A stretch of 64,000 nucleotides of DNA from Megalobrama amblycephala (GCF_018812025.1 NC_063061.1:3200001-3264000); one strand, 5' to 3'. Positions 45,914 to 58,130 are shown, numbered from the stretch's first letter. Notes: a model not told the origin generated them from the letters alone. A program made the numbers and translations.

Positions 45914-45955
45914 TGCGACCCACTTAGAACGGCGGACCACAGTTGAGAAACACTG
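45914..45955 (-). repeat. hAT/Charlie-like terminus, opposite orientation
   Basis: CCACAGTTGAGAAACACTG is the reverse of a CAGTGTTTCTCAACTG-type hAT end, with TGCGACCCACTTAGAACG just inside it. It may pair with 33892-33960. Confidence 0.5.
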
Positions 45956-47020
45956 TATTAGTTTATTCCCTAAATTAGCCTAGTTTAAGACCATTTTCCC
46001 AAACCCCAATGACTGGGATTCTGTGCAGAAAAAAAGTGATTATCATAACATACTCTATATGACCCAGTTTCATGCCAAAAATAAAACTCTTCAGCACACA
46101 TCACATAAGAGTGCAGTTTAGATGAGATCGATCTCTCTGACGGCCACTTAATTATTGAAGCTAATGTCAATATCCTATTTCCTGAGGATGTATTACAGCT
46201 CATCAAAGAAATGGGACAGGGATAAAAGATTGTAATATTCCATTCACACTCTCCTGCCAAGAGGGTTTATAATCAGGAAGTACAAAAGACAGGAGGTGGA
46301 CTTCCTGTACTTCTGGATGGAGATGTAATAGCTTGAGCTGTATCACATCATGGGAATATCGAGAACGCATCCTGCCGAGAGCCTCGTTTGTGTTAGTGTG
46401 ACGCACAAAGGGAGAGTACAGCTGCCATGTATTTGTTATCGTAACACCACACTCATTTTTAGATATTTCAGAGGGTGAGAGTCTTTTTTTAGCTCTTTCC
46501 GTCAATGAAGCGGTCAGTTATGTGGATAAGAATGGGAGGTGTGACAAATGAGAATGTGGTGGGCTAGCTGGGATTCTGGTTGTTATGGAAATCTGACTGA
46601 TATCTCACACCCTCTCACAGGAAGAGGAAAAGGTGACCAACACACTGAGCAGTAAATACACCAGTTACTAAGCACAGATGAAGGACATCAGTTTCCACTG
46701 TATATAGTCAGTTAATTTCTGTTCTGTATCATTTTTTAAATTTAAGGATGTCAGATTGCGTAAAATGTCAGGTTTATGAAATCATCATTCATATATCTAT
46801 GTATATTGCATTTTTCAGTACAGTTTGGCCCAACATTTCTAATCTGGCAGGTCCTGTATTACACAAGAATGTTTATTTTCAAATGTGTTTTTTCTTCTTC
46901 ATTTTTTCAGTTACAATGAAGTTATTTGGTGTGCTTCGCTCGCTGTAATCAGTCATCATAAAACCTTCACAATCCATTTTATTTACATATTCGTACATAT
47001 TTTGAATGGAGAAGAAAGCA
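45956..47020. other. Non-genic sequence
   Basis: No supported coding or repeat feature. The 91- and 100-codon minus-strand frames at 45985-46505 overlap each other and show no domain. Confidence 0.4.
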
Positions 47021-47355
47021 TACACTAAAAAATGCTGAGTTAAAAACAACCCAAGTAGGGATAAATATGGACAAACCCAGCAATTGGGTTGTTTTTTATC
47101 CAGTGGTTGGGTTAAATGTTTGACCAACCTGCTGGGTAGTTTTATTTAACTCAACTATTTACTATATGGCTGGCTTAAAATGAACCCAAAATAGGTTGAA
47201 AATTAAAAGTCAGACACATAATTACTAGAGGCAACAGTGGTAATCAAAAGATAAACATGTATTAATTAACCGCTGGGTCAAAACAACCCATTCACTGGGT
47301 TTGTTCATTTTCAACCCAACTTGGGTTATTTTTAACCCAGCATTTTTAGATTGTA
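47021..47355. mobile_element. MITE of the AATGCTGGGTTAAAAACAACC type
   Basis: The left end TACACTAAAAAATGCTGAGT with TAAAAACAACCC pairs with GGGTTATTTTTAACCCAGCA and TTTTTAGATTGTA on the right. It also has internal AACCCA/TGGGTT palindromic words. Non-coding. Confidence 0.75.
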
Positions 47356-47658
47356 TGGTGGGTGTTGATTTTTTCCATCAGAAATTGACTGGATCGTGAA
47401 AAGTGGTTTATATGACAGGTGGTTGGAAGGAAGGAATTGAAAAATACTTGGGCTTGATGATGTCAGCTGAAAAGCAAAGAAGTCATTTCAGATGGAGAGA
47501 AAGTTATTAGATTTTGATAAAATATTCATATCATTCACTAAGAACATTTGTTTACAGTAAGACCTGGAATATTTATCAAGAACATAATAGGGTCAATTCA
47601 GTATGTTTCACTGGCCAAAAACACTAGAAAAACATCGAAGAATATGGTAACATCTATA

Positions 47659-48633
47659 TTAAATGTACAATATGTAAAATTTTCTGGCCCCTAGAAGCCA
47701 ATTCAAAACAAAGGCGTAGCTTGATGACAGCAAGTTTGAGAGTGGAATCTTGGGACATGTGGTCTTTACATCACAGCCGGTGGAAACAATCGGCATAGGA
47801 CTCGGGAAGAAATCATGTTCACGGATGTGATTATTAACGTTACTGTAGTATGAAGCAGAGCAGGAGCGAGTGTTGTGGAGCTGAACGAGGAGCTGGAGCG
47901 ATTGCGCAACACGCCGCGAGCAGCGGGACTTTTATTATGCCACAGTCGCCGGCGCCGCTTCCGCTTTTCCGGTCATGAGAATGAGGTAACGCAGCTCTGT
48001 TTATTATTAGATGCATTTGAGAGTGTTGAAAAAGATGTTATAACGTTACTCTGTGCGTTCACTCGGCGGCTGCTGTGAGACACTGTTACACACTGCAGTA
48101 AGATAGATCGATTTTACAATATCATATTAAATGCTGGATGGTTTGTGTTGATAAATGGCATGGAATTCTAAAAACGCATTGTATGATGGAGAAAATGCTG
48201 TATTACTGTTACTAAAAATAAAGCTGCATCTGATTATGCTATGTTAGCTACTTCACAAAATAGTGTTTTTGGTACTTGTTACTTGCAAAAAAAAATCAAG
48301 AAAATTGATTTAAACAATAAGATTAAAAGTGTTTAGCTATACAACAACAATTAGTTTTCTGTCTATAAATGTAACCAAACAGTTGTTCCCTTGTCTATTT
48401 CCATCGTTTCTACAAAATAAAACCGGAAACCAAGATTAACGTGGGTATGACGCGATTGACAGGCGACTCCTCACACGTCCCAGAGCCTTGGTTAAAATTA
48501 CAATTTTCTCATGATTTACAAATAGTTGGAAACATTTGGGATATTGTAAGTACTCAAGTGAACAAAATATATAACACTGGCCTAGTGGTTTTTGGATATT
48601 TTACTGCAAAAATCTTACACATTACACCTTTAA
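47659..48633. mobile_element. TTAA-flanked DNA element (piggyBac-like MITE candidate)
   Basis: TTAA is present at both edges (47659-47662 and 48630-48633). Inside them ATGTACAATATGTAAAATTT pairs with AAATCTTACACATTACACCT in reverse. A TTAA target is characteristic of piggyBac elements. The interior includes a GC-rich part (47860-47980) but no transposase. Confidence 0.6.
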
Positions 48634-48879
48634 CTGGTTAAAAAATATTATTTAACATCACTAAATCAACCTAAATACATTAATTTATACCAACAATCTC
48701 ATTTTTATGGGTTAAATTGGGTAGAAATAGCTCTTTGGCTCTTACCTCACCAGTGAAAGAGCTGCTTCTTCACCTGTGTTTTGATCCAGAGGTTCTGCAC
48801 TCATTCAGAAGATGCATAATAGCACCCCCTACTGTATCACAGTGAACAGACGTAAAGCCAGAAAATTCCATCAATGCTG

Positions 48880-49145
48880 GGGAAAAAGTTACCACTTTTT
48901 ACGGTAACAATAAGGTCTTTTAACTAGTTTATTAGCATGCATATTACTAGAATATTGGCTGTTTATTAGTACTTAAGCACATATTAATGCCTTATTCTGC
49001 ATGACTTCATTCTACATTCTTAATTCTACCCAATACCTAAACTTAACAACTGCCTTACTAACTATTAATAAGCAGTAAATTGGGGAAAAGTCATGGTTAA
49101 TAGTGAATATGTGTTCCCTATACTAAAGTGTTACCATTTTTACAG
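48880..49145 (-). repeat. Fragment of a common fish repeat
   Basis: ACTAAAGTGTTACC near the right end and CCAATACCTAAACTTAACAA inside are shared by many copies in cyprinid genomes. The class is uncertain. Confidence 0.4.
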
Positions 49146-49726
49146 TGCACCCAGAAGTCCCAAACAACCATTCAGAACAACAGCAACAGCATAGAAACAG
49201 GGTCAATGACGTATAAGAGCACCACATAACATTTTACAGGCTGAACTAACCATGCCATGCCATAAAAAGGTCAAATTATCTGATTTTTTAAGAGACTACA
49301 TATTGACCTTGACACTCACACACTCATGGAGGTCTACAGGGGTCCTCTCTGTGACACCATTTCCTGTTTTATGTTTTTGTTCCCCTTCATGTTATCTTAT
49401 GATTTTGTGTATTGTTTTAATTAATTAATAATAGTTGGGACAAAAGTCGAGACACTGACCTAATAACATGGGAATCACCCAGAAGCATTATGATGGTGAG
49501 TGTTGCACATGCAAACATCACACAAACTGTTATTCTAGAAATTCACTGAAAAAGATGCATGACGAGTAAGTCTGCTCGATAGCCAGTGTATTGACATAAT
49601 ATGATTTTAACATGAATTTTACCATTTCACTCTGAATGTTACTTTGACTACATAACTATACAGCACTGCTAGAAAAAATCCTGTGACCTGGGATAAAATA
49701 TTAATGAGTTTGCTATTAACGAGTCC
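49146..49726. other. Non-genic sequence
   Basis: No supported feature. Confidence 0.4.
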
Positions 49727-50370
49727 TATAAAGTGCTGCAGGGATGGTGTATTTTTGTAGGCCAAATCCCGGAAATGAGTTTTAGCACTTCAAGTTCCAT
49801 CGTCCTGAAGTCAAAGGGTTTAAATGTCTGAAATATGATCTGTTGTGAACACAAGCTCAATAAATGTTCATGTTTTATTCTACCCTATAAAATAGATCAG
49901 TAATACCACCTTGTGATTTCTTAAAGCTTGAAAAAAGCAGTTGCTAACATGTGGCTAAACTGGACATTAAACGTCATCACGCAGAACATGTAAACTCATC
50001 TACTCACTAGTCCGCTTTCACTGCCTGATTGTGTTTATTATCACACTCTTGCAAACTATTTTGACTCAAACCTTCAGGGAAAATGTATTTAAATGAAGAC
50101 AGAAAGAGTTGTCGGAAGCTTAATGGTGGTGATGCTGAAGATCATGCGGCCGTGGTGTAGTTTGTTTTAGCTTTTCATTTCTGCTGATTGTATTTAGGCT
50201 TCAAAATTCATACAAGTTGTGTTCATTTGTGATGGTTATCATTTTGGTCACAGAGCTTATTTTCTGCAATAATTCAAAAGCCAATTGGAAAAATCCTATT
50301 AGGATTTTTTTGAGGGAACCCTGCTGGGTTGGCCTACAAAAATATGTTATCATTGCAGAGCTCTATAGAG
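49727..50370 (-). repeat. Interspersed repeat family R1, copy 3
   Basis: The reverse complement matches copies 1 and 2 along its length: TTGGCCTACC, AATAAGCTCTGTGACCAAAA, CACAAATGAACACAACTTG and TTTTGAAGCCTAAAT. The ends TTTTTGTAGGCCAA and TTGGCCTACAAAAA are inverted. Non-coding. Confidence 0.75.
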
Positions 50371-50374
50371 AACC

Positions 50375-50964
50375 TTAGACACTGTTTCTACCTGGTATTA
50401 AGATGCGATTTGGGCGATCAGATCACAAGTGGATGAGGGAGACACATTCCTGTTTACACCTGATGTTTTAATCCATCTCTTTTCAACCACTTCTCTCCTG
50501 ATTTCTCAGAGGGGAGGGTCTATGGGTGGGTAAATGTATGAGTTTTTTTCAGATCTTTCAATCTAATGGACAAAATAAGCTCACGCATTTTACATATGAA
50601 TTCGCCTGGAGACGACGGAAATAATACGGAGAGCAACAGCTTTCGTTTCTGCTCTGACAGCCACAAGAGTGGCCGAACGCTGTGAGTTTGTGTTAGAAAT
50701 CAGGAACGGTGAGAGAACATTGTGCTTGGTACATTTTTCCATCTTTAAACCAAACTTGGGTCTTCAGCCGACAAAGTTTAAATCCCGTACACATTAAGTC
50801 AGTAGACGGTCTTTTATGGCTGTTCGAACACATTCGACCACATGAGCGTTTACACTACGAAAGCAATCCTGCGTTTTTGCCCCGTTTACACCTGTATTTA
50901 GCGTCAACCACTTATAATCCGATTGACTAAAATGCATCTTAATACTAGTGTAAACAGGGCCTTA
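50375..50964. mobile_element. DNA element with GTTTACACTAGTATTAAGATGC-type ends
   Basis: The left end CTGTTTCTACCTGGTATTAA with GATGCGATTT pairs with AAAATGCATC and TTAATACTAGTGTAAACAGG on the right. A further pair is GATCACAAGTGG and CCACTTATAATC. It is about 590 bp and non-coding. Confidence 0.65.
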
Positions 50965-53190
50965 GTGGGCACAACGTTCTCCAGTTGTCCCCCAGACTAC
51001 ATCCTTGAGATAACAGTATAAACGAAGGTTTAAAGAATGCTTTATCTGAAGAATGTGTCCACACAGCTCAGAACTGCAGTTCTGAAAACTAGAAGGCCTG
51101 GATCCTAATAAGCCGCTCTCCGCGGCCCTACCGCAAGCATGCGAGGCACACCGTAAGGAATTCTCCATTCTACCCCAATGTCCCCCTTTCTTTCTTCCTC
51201 CCTCCATCCTCTTCGTATCCTCCCCCCTTCAGCCTCATAGCTTTTGCAGCCGCCCGGGACGTTGCAAAGTGTTTCAGCAGATGGAAAGCAGTCTTTAATT
51301 ACAGTGGAATCAGCTGACCGGCATGCATCCCCTCTTTCCGTCCTGGATGGACGGAGGCTGAACAACAGCAAGGTAGAAAAGTAAAGCCGCACACACATGC
51401 ATTCATGCAAATGTCAACAACACACTCCGGTTTGAGATGAAAGTTTGAAGACTCCTCCAGAGGCACTTTGCAAGGGGTTGTGTGTGTGTGTGTGTACTTG
51501 AGGTAATGAAGGAGTGTTTGTACAATTTTTAAAGGATTTGTCTTCCGCTTTGACAGAGGTCTGTCAAAGTGCTTTATAATGCTGGTATCTTGGCTGCAGT
51601 TGCGCCGGGGGAGTCCCAGAGGAAGCTGTTGCTTGTTCAGTTTACAGTGAATGGCTCCCTTCCTGCTCCAACCATGGCCCCAAAGGCTGGAGGCCAGGGT
51701 GCAGGGCTGTGTGTGTGTGAGTGAGAGAGAGAGAGCTCTCCCTTGTGTTTGTGTGGGTGGATATGCAATCGTACATCTGTTTGTTTGATAATGTGTGTGT
51801 GTTTGTCGTTTAACCTTGCAGATTTGCATTAAAACAGCTCTTGGACTTTATTTAATTCTTCAACTTTTAACTGTTTACAGAATGGGGTCTCATTTCCAAC
51901 CATTACTGCTGAAACTGGCCATTTGCTTCAGCTGTCCTGTAAAGGTAGTGAGGCACCTTATATGAGCAAGACAGCCCACCATCTGCATTTTTGCCCATAC
52001 TAAATATCAATCTGCAACCTGGAAATAATTTACACTGAAACTCTTACAAGAAAGTCTCAGTAATATATTCTGAGGTTACTCTGAAATGTGTGGAGTGCTG
52101 CCATTTTCAGCTCAAGTCAACTGAAAAGTGGCTAATTAGATACATTACTGCCATCTGTTGGGGAAAGTACAATCTGTGTTATGCTCATAACAATTTATCC
52201 AGATGAATTCTACATCATATTATAGACCTTTATCAAGCTTCAAATAGTAGCATAAAAAAATTCCGCTGCAGCCTGTATCAACGGCTGTGCCCATAGGAGC
52301 GGATTGCTGTGATTTATTGATGTATTCACCCCAGATACTTCTTCTAAAAGATACAACCTCAGTTTACAATCATTAATTGAGTATTGTGAAACAAAGACAA
52401 AAGGTGTCATAATATTCAGACGCATATTTCGTGATTTAAATATACTGTATGTGTATGCGCTATAGAGTCTAATCAACTTATCAACTTTTTTCATGCATTT
52501 ACTTTACGATGCAATCATCAATAATTAGATCACATTGAAACTGTTTAAATAAAGGAATATTTCCAGCCTATACACGATTATTCAATAATAATTGGTTTGA
52601 TCATCTTAAAGGATCATATCCTCCATGTTTGAGTACAATGATTGGATAAGTGGTAATTTAATGCACAAATAAACAAAATAAAATTTAAATCAGTCCGATT
52701 ATTCCTCTCTAACTTGAGCTGCACGCCCGTTAATCTCAGTCTAAGTAGGTAAAAAAAAAAAAAAAAATTGTTGTTAGCAACATTTTCTTCTAACAAATGT
52801 TAAAATAGCATGAATAAAGATTATTTGGGATGAGTCAGTTTATTATCTTGAGTTAACTAAGAAACATGTAGCTAACAAAAGTTGTTTTGTTGACCTTACT
52901 TAGATTCTAATGTATTTGTCCAAAACTTGTCCAAACTTTGTCTCAACTATCCAAATTGAGTTATCTGAACAAACAACTTTACATTCAACAATGCTGTGCC
53001 AGTTCCCAGCATGCATTGCAGCTTGAAAAAAAATTATCTAGTAACTATTATATAAAAATGATTATTGCTTTGCATTAACCGGCTTGATTTATGATGCTTC
53101 TGTTGTTGTCACTATTATTTATCTGTCATATGGTTCAGAGTTCATATTTTTATTGAATTACAATTGTTGATCATCACCATTGAGATTTCA
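50965..53190. other. Non-genic sequence near fgf1
   Basis: The 176-codon minus-strand frame at 51299-51829 is driven by (TG)n runs and has no domain, so it is not called. The 51.0-51.7 kb stretch is GC-balanced, unique sequence and could be regulatory. Confidence 0.4.
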
Positions 53191-53194
53191 GGCG

Positions 53195-53320
53195 TAACAT
53201 CATGACCACCTTCCTAATATTGTGTTGGTCCCCCTTTTGCTGCAAAAACAGCCCTGACCTGTCAAGGCATGGACTCCTCTAGACCCCTGAAGGTGTGCTG
53301 TGGTATCTGCACAAAGATGT
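53195..53320 (+). repeat. Fragment of a Tc1-related interspersed repeat
   Basis: ATCATGACCACCTTCCTAAT with TTGTGTTGGTCCCCC and GACCCCTGAAGGTGTGC-like text is the well-known end region of a fish Tc1-group repeat. Only about 125 bases are left. Confidence 0.5.
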
Positions 53321-53959
53321 TGAGATAAAGCATTGAAATAAAGCTGAAATAAAATAAATATAAAAATTAAACTGGCAACTAACTGATGTACTAAAATGTA
53401 CTGAAACTTAAATTAAAATATTACTTAAACTATTCATAGTATATAAACCATAAAGTAGACCATAACAGTAAATAAATAATGTTAAAATAACACTGTTTGT
53501 CTGATAACATGCAACCTAGCAGGATTGATAATCATATGAGAAACAATAGAAGAAGTTTCATCAATCTCAAAGAGCTCATTAATTTTTTTTTTTTTTTTTT
53601 TTATAATTTAAATCAATGTTATTTTCAACATTACCCTAGGCCAAAGAAAAATTATTTTGTTTTCCTTGGTTCATTTTGTGTTCTCATACTCCTACTTAAA
53701 ATACATTCTAATTGATGGTGGAAACGATACAAAACCACTGTAAGGTGGGACGCACAATGCCAAAATAATTGGTAAAATTCCCAAAATTGTGCTGTTATTA
53801 CATACCAAAAACTCATCAAAAGGAGCCATTGACAGGTCTAGTATTAAATGTATTGTTCAGTTGTCTAATACAGTCGGATGTTTTCCTTAAAAGTGTAATT
53901 TCACCTAATAATTGTAGTCTACATAACTGAACCTTTGCTCCAGGCCTGGTTTAAATATA
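53321..53959. other. Non-genic, AT-rich sequence
   Basis: It contains a T19-like run at 53583-53602 and no supported gene. Confidence 0.45.
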
Positions 53960-54104
53960 CAGTGCACAGCATAAATGAGTACACCCCCTCTGAACAAATA
54001 CAAAAGATGTATTTTCTTTATGATCACTAATACAATTCATGGAAAGATGGCAAAACTAAAATGTATTATACATATACATAATATAAACTGAGAAATATAT
54101 GTCA

Positions 54105-54461
54105 TTAATAGCCATAAAATAAGTAAATTAGCCAATTTTGATTAAATAAAGGATTGCAGAAATGAGTACACCCTAGATTTAATTCAACAAATGTATAATA
54201 TTCTAGTACTTCGTATGCCCTCCATAATTTTGAATATACTGCTCTGACCCCTCTTGGCACGGAGTGTACAAGTTCATGACGAATTGTCACATCTGTCCTC
54301 TTTAACTCCTGGATGATGAGCTCCTTAAATGCCCTGATCTTTAATGGGGAGTGTTGCTCAACTCGTCTCTGCAGAATCCCCCACAGGCGCTCAAGAGTGT
54401 TAAGATTGAGTGCAATACATGTCCACAGAAGGTTTTTCACCTTGGAAGAATGCATATCCAC
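54105..54461 (-). pseudogene. C-terminal part of a Tc1-like transposase
   Basis: LNTLERLWGILQRRVEQHSP corresponds to the end of the DDE core in Tc1 transposases, where DLNPIENLW carries the catalytic glutamate region; here the motif has drifted (LNTLERLW). The rest follows the family tail. The N-terminal two thirds would lie across and beyond the inserted element and are too degraded to trace. Confidence 0.75.
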
Positions 54462-54775
54462 ATTGTCTCATGTTGAAAAAAATGCCCAACAATGCAGGGA
54501 ATGAGGAAAGGGTAACATCTTCTGTTTCAAGTTTGTGTATTAACTTACACAGTGGTGTGTGAATTCATGACAGCATTGATAAAGCACAACTCCCTCACAC
54601 CTTCAGCACTCATACATCCCTATATAAGAGCTTTACTACCACTGAACTTTACTGTGGGAACCAGGGGCTTCTCACTGTACTCCTCCTCTAGCAACACCAT
54701 AACATTTTGAATGCTGTTAGACCCAAATTGATTGATTTGGTCTCATGAGACCAGAGTATTGATTCCCAGAATCTA

Positions 54776-56334
54776 TAGGTGCTGGTCATATAATTAGAAT
54801 ATCATCAAAAAGTTGATTTATTTCACTAATTCCATTCAAAAAGTGAAACTTGTATATTATATTCATTCATTACACACAGACTGATATATTTCAAATGTTT
54901 ATTTCTTTTAATTTTGATGATTATAACTGACAACTAAGGGAAATCCCAAATTCAGTATCTCAGAAAATTAGAATACTGTGAAAAGGTTCAGTATTGAAGA
55001 CACCTGGTGCCACACTCTAATCAGCTAATTAACTCAAAACACCTGCAAAGGCCTTTAAATGGTCTCTCAGTCTAGTTCTGTAGGCTACACAATCATGGGG
55101 AAGACTGCTGACTTGACAGTTGTCCAAAAGATGACCATTGACACCTTGCACAAGAAGGGCAAGACACAAAAGGTCATTGCAAAAGAGTCCAAGCACATTA
55201 ATAGAGAGGCGAAGGGAAGGAAAAGATGTGGTAGAAAAAAGTGTACAAGCAATAGGGATAACTGCACCCTGGAGAGGATTGTGAAACAAAACCCATTCAA
55301 AAATGGAGATTCACAAAGAGTGGACTGCAGCTGGAGTCAGTGCTTCAAGAACCACTACGCACAGACGTATGCAAGACATGGGTTTCTGCTGTTGCATTCC
55401 TTGTGTCAAGCCACTATTGAACAACAGACAGCGTCAGAAGCGTCTTGACAAAAAGGACTGGACTGCTGCTGAGTGGTCCAAAGTTATGTTCTCTGATGAA
55501 AGTAAACATTTTGCATTTCCTTTGGAAATCAGGGTCCCAGAGTCTGGAGGAAGAGAGGAGAGGCACACAATCCACGTTGCTTGAGGTCCAGTGTAAAATT
55601 TCCACAGTCAGTGATGGTTTGGGGTGCCATGTCATCTGCTGGTGTTGGTCCACTGTGTTTTCTGAGGTCCAAGGTCAACGCAGCCGTATACCAGGAAGTT
55701 TTAGAGCACTTCATGCTTCCTGCTGCTGACCAACTTTATAGAGATGCAGATTTCATTTTCCAACAGGACTTGGCACCTGCACACAGTACCTGGTTTAAGG
55801 ACCATGGTATCCCTGTTCTTAATTTGCCAGCAAACTCACCTGACCTTAACCCCATAGAAAATCTATGGGGTATTGTGAAGAGGAAGATGCGATATGCCAG
55901 ACCCAACAATGCAGAAGAGCTGAAGGCCACTATCAGAGCAACCTGGGCTCTCATAACACCTGAGCAGTGCCACAGACTGATCGACTCCATGCCACACCGC
56001 ATTGCTGCAGTAATTCATGCAAAAGGAGCCCCAACTAAGTATTGAGTGCTGTACATGCTCATACTTTTCATGTTCATACTTTTCAGTTGGCCAAGATTTC
56101 TAAAAATCCTTTCTTTGTATTGGTCTTAAGTAATATTCTAATTTTCTGAGATACTGAATTTGGGATTTTCCTTAGTTGTCAGTTATAATCATCAAAATTA
56201 AAAGAAATAAACATTTGAAATATATCAGTCTGTGTGTAATGAATGAATATAATATACAAGTTTCACTTTTCTGAATGGAATTAGTGAAATAAATCAACTT
56301 TTTGATGATATTCTAATTATATGACCAGCACCTG
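54776..56334 (+). mobile_element. Inner Tc1-like transposon with about 200-bp inverted repeats
   Basis: The left end AGGTGCTGGTCATATAATTA and right end TAATTATATGACCAGCACCT are the start of inverted repeats of about 200 bp. Further pairs are GATTTATTTCACTAATTCCA and GGAAATCCCAAATTCAG on the left with their complements on the right. TA flanks both sides (54774-54775 and 56335-56336). The element inserted into the 53960-57077 transposon and is therefore younger. Confidence 0.92.
55095..56045 (+). pseudogene. Tc1-like transposase, frameshifted
   Basis: The reading frame begins MGKTADLTVVQKMTIDTLHK with the N-terminal DNA-binding region, loses frame near 55.2-55.3 kb, and resumes with KEWTAAGVSASRTTTHRRMQ. 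It changes frame again through a segment holding VMFSDESKHFAF, which includes the first catalytic Asp. The last frame is intact from about 55581 to the stop: FIFQQDLAPAHSTWF holds the second Asp and SPDLNPIENLWGIVKRKMRY the Glu. All three catalytic residues are recognisable but the frames are split, so it is inactive. Confidence 0.9.
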
Positions 56335-56512
56335 TATATTTTGTAAATATGGGCTTTGGAAATGGCTAACTGACTTTAGTTCCAGAGAGAACAACAACCA
56401 TGAATGTCATTTCTGCAGGGTGCATCTTACTCTATGAGATAAACAGTCACTCTTTTCATAGCTTTTGCTGGCTCTGAGACACTCGCTTGGTATTTCTCCT
56501 GCTCTTTGTCTA

Positions 56513-56546
56513 GCAAAACAAACAAACAAACAAACAAACAAACAAA
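56513..56546 (+). repeat. (CAAA)n microsatellite
   Basis: About eight ACAA units inside the right half of the outer Tc1 element. Confidence 0.9.
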
Positions 56547-57079
56547 AAAATCCCTCATCACTAAATGAAAGCTTAAAATGAAGGCCTGATTATTTTCAGG
56601 TGCCTTTCAGGTGCCATTGTTTTTGAATTTCTGTCTTACTTTTACTACATTTTCACACATAAAACAATGATTTGGTAATCCTCTTGTACCACTGTCCTCT
56701 TTTGTGCTAAGAAATAAGTCTCCTGACAGTTCTCTCCCAGGTACTTCCATGATTCAGTGGGCTATATAACACTTTTAATTGTCAAGAAATGGCTTCTCTT
56801 TAAATGTTTTGGTTCAACATACTTACATTGCCTTAAACGTACACCAGAATATTTTTATTTTGTTTTATTTAGTAACTTTTAGGAGGGTGTACTCATTTTT
56901 GCTAAACAACATTTTATCACCTTTATAAGAAAATCTTATTTTCCTGAATAATATTGACTTTGGCTTCTTTGGTAATTGATTAAGCAGACTTGTTGGAACA
57001 TTATATCTCTAAAGAACCCTAATATGTCTGACTTTCAGATGTTTCAGAGGGGGTGTTCTCATTTATGCTGTGCACTATA

Positions 57080-57520
57080 CATGTATATATGCATGTATGT
57101 ATTTTAATCATTTAAATATATGAGTTAACAGCGTGGAGTGAGGATATAATTTAAAATTCACAATTATTCTAAATAATAAAACCATTTGTTTCTAACGTGT
57201 TAACAAAAATATCAGTTTTATTGCCTTTTATTTGATGTTAAATGGTTAAAATGATTTATTGTTGCACTATTGAAAGTACTTTTCACAGTGACAGTGAAGC
57301 TAGAGATATATTTCAATCCCTTTGTAGAGCCTAAATATACAGTAGCCTATTTACACAGGAAAGGATCAGACATTATATTTTTTAAAACATTTCTATATCA
57401 AAGGCTCCAATGATATCAAAATACTTGTACTGGTTGAAAACAATACAATAGTAATATTTAAAAAAACGTTCTTTACATTCACCTGTACAGACAAAAGAAT
57501 ATAAATATAAAAAATAAATA
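57080..57520. other. Non-genic sequence downstream of fgf1
   Basis: AT-rich sequence with no feature other than possible further polyadenylation hexamers for fgf1. Confidence 0.4.
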
Positions 57521-57525
57521 TGACT

Positions 57526-57531
57526 TTTATT
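57526..57531 (-). terminator. fgf1: Candidate polyadenylation signal of fgf1
   Basis: TTTATT on the plus strand reads AATAAA on the minus strand about 105 bases past the stop codon. A longer 3' UTR is possible. Confidence 0.35.
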
Positions 57532-57633
57532 TTTATATATAGTGATATTATAAATATATAATGGCTATCTAAGCATTGTCTTATAATTCTTAGAGTGCTC
57601 GGGTTGTTTTGAGGGCCTCGACAAGCCAAAACG

Positions 57634-57837
57634 TTACTGCATGCTGCCATCCACTGGAATAGGCAGGAAGTAGACTGCATTTTGGCCCTTGTGCGTTTTG
57701 GAGCCATTTTTTGTCCGTCCGTTCTTTTTGATCCCCACGTACCAGTCTCCATTCTCCTGATACCTCTGTGAACGGTATGTGTTGTAGTGGTTCTCCTCCA
57801 TCTTCTCAATGAAGTAACACTCATCGTTCAGCATGGC
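57634..57837 (-). CDS. fgf1: fgf1, last coding exon
   Basis: 204 bases encoding 67 residues plus stop. The acceptor GTGTGTGTCAG ends at 57838 and the exon starts in phase 0 with [28 protein letters not shown] is a hallmark of FGF1. The basic loop [16 protein letters not shown] corresponds to the heparin-binding region, and the end [11 protein letters not shown] matches the FGF1 C-terminus. Fibroblast growth factor 1 is an extracellular ligand of FGF receptors that binds heparan sulfate and is secreted without a signal peptide. Confidence 0.95.
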   Translation of the reverse strand, partial: AMLNDECYFIEKMEENHYNTYRSQRYQENGDWYVGIKKNGRTKNGSKTHKGQNAVYFLPIPVDGSMQ

Positions 57838-58026
57838 CTGACACACACCGGACAGAGATCAGAGGGGTGTTACACAGTTCCTTACAAGCATCATTTTAAT
57901 GAATCAGAGATCAGGAATTTAACAAGTTTAAACATCATGCTCCCGTTTAAAGAACTCCTATCAATAGAGGTGTTAGGAATGGAAATATTAGTTTTAAAAG
58001 TTATATGTGAATTTGTTCAGACTTAC

Positions 58027-58130
58027 AGTGCCATAAAGTTTTCCACATTTATCCATTGCCAGGTATAGTCCAGTCTCGTGACCCCTGATGGCCACCAATC
58101 CTGCTTTCACAGCTTTTACCTTCAAAAGAG
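58027..58130 (-). CDS. fgf1: fgf1, middle coding exon
   Basis: 104 bases, the usual size of the middle exon in FGF1 and FGF2. The acceptor TTATGACAG ends at 58131 and the donor ACT followed by GTAAGT lies at 58021-58027. In frame it reads LLKVKAVKAGLVAIRGHETG and LYLAMDKCGKLYGT, which aligns without gaps to the beta-trefoil core of FGF1 (YLAMD and LYG). It starts in phase 1 and ends in phase 0, joining correctly to both neighbours. The exon is too short to show as an obvious reading frame and was found from its splice sites. Confidence 0.92.

Larger units (their letters stand above)
53960..57077 (-). mobile_element. Outer Tc1-like transposon, split by a second one
   Basis: The ends are inverted: CAGTGCACAGCATAAATGAG on the left and CTCATTTATGCTGTGCACTA on the right, flanked by TA (53958-53959 and 57078-57079). 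Without the insertion at 54774-56336 it is about 1.56 kb, normal for Tc1. Its transposase reads on the minus strand. Confidence 0.88.

Noticed and set aside
51299..51829. 176-codon minus-strand reading frame
   Set aside because: It is dominated by Thr-His runs from (TG)n tracts, with no recognisable domain and no exon signals.
57393..57824. 143-codon minus-strand frame over the last fgf1 exon
   Set aside because: Frame-shifted shadow; the true frame carries EENHYNTY and the FGF1 C-terminus.
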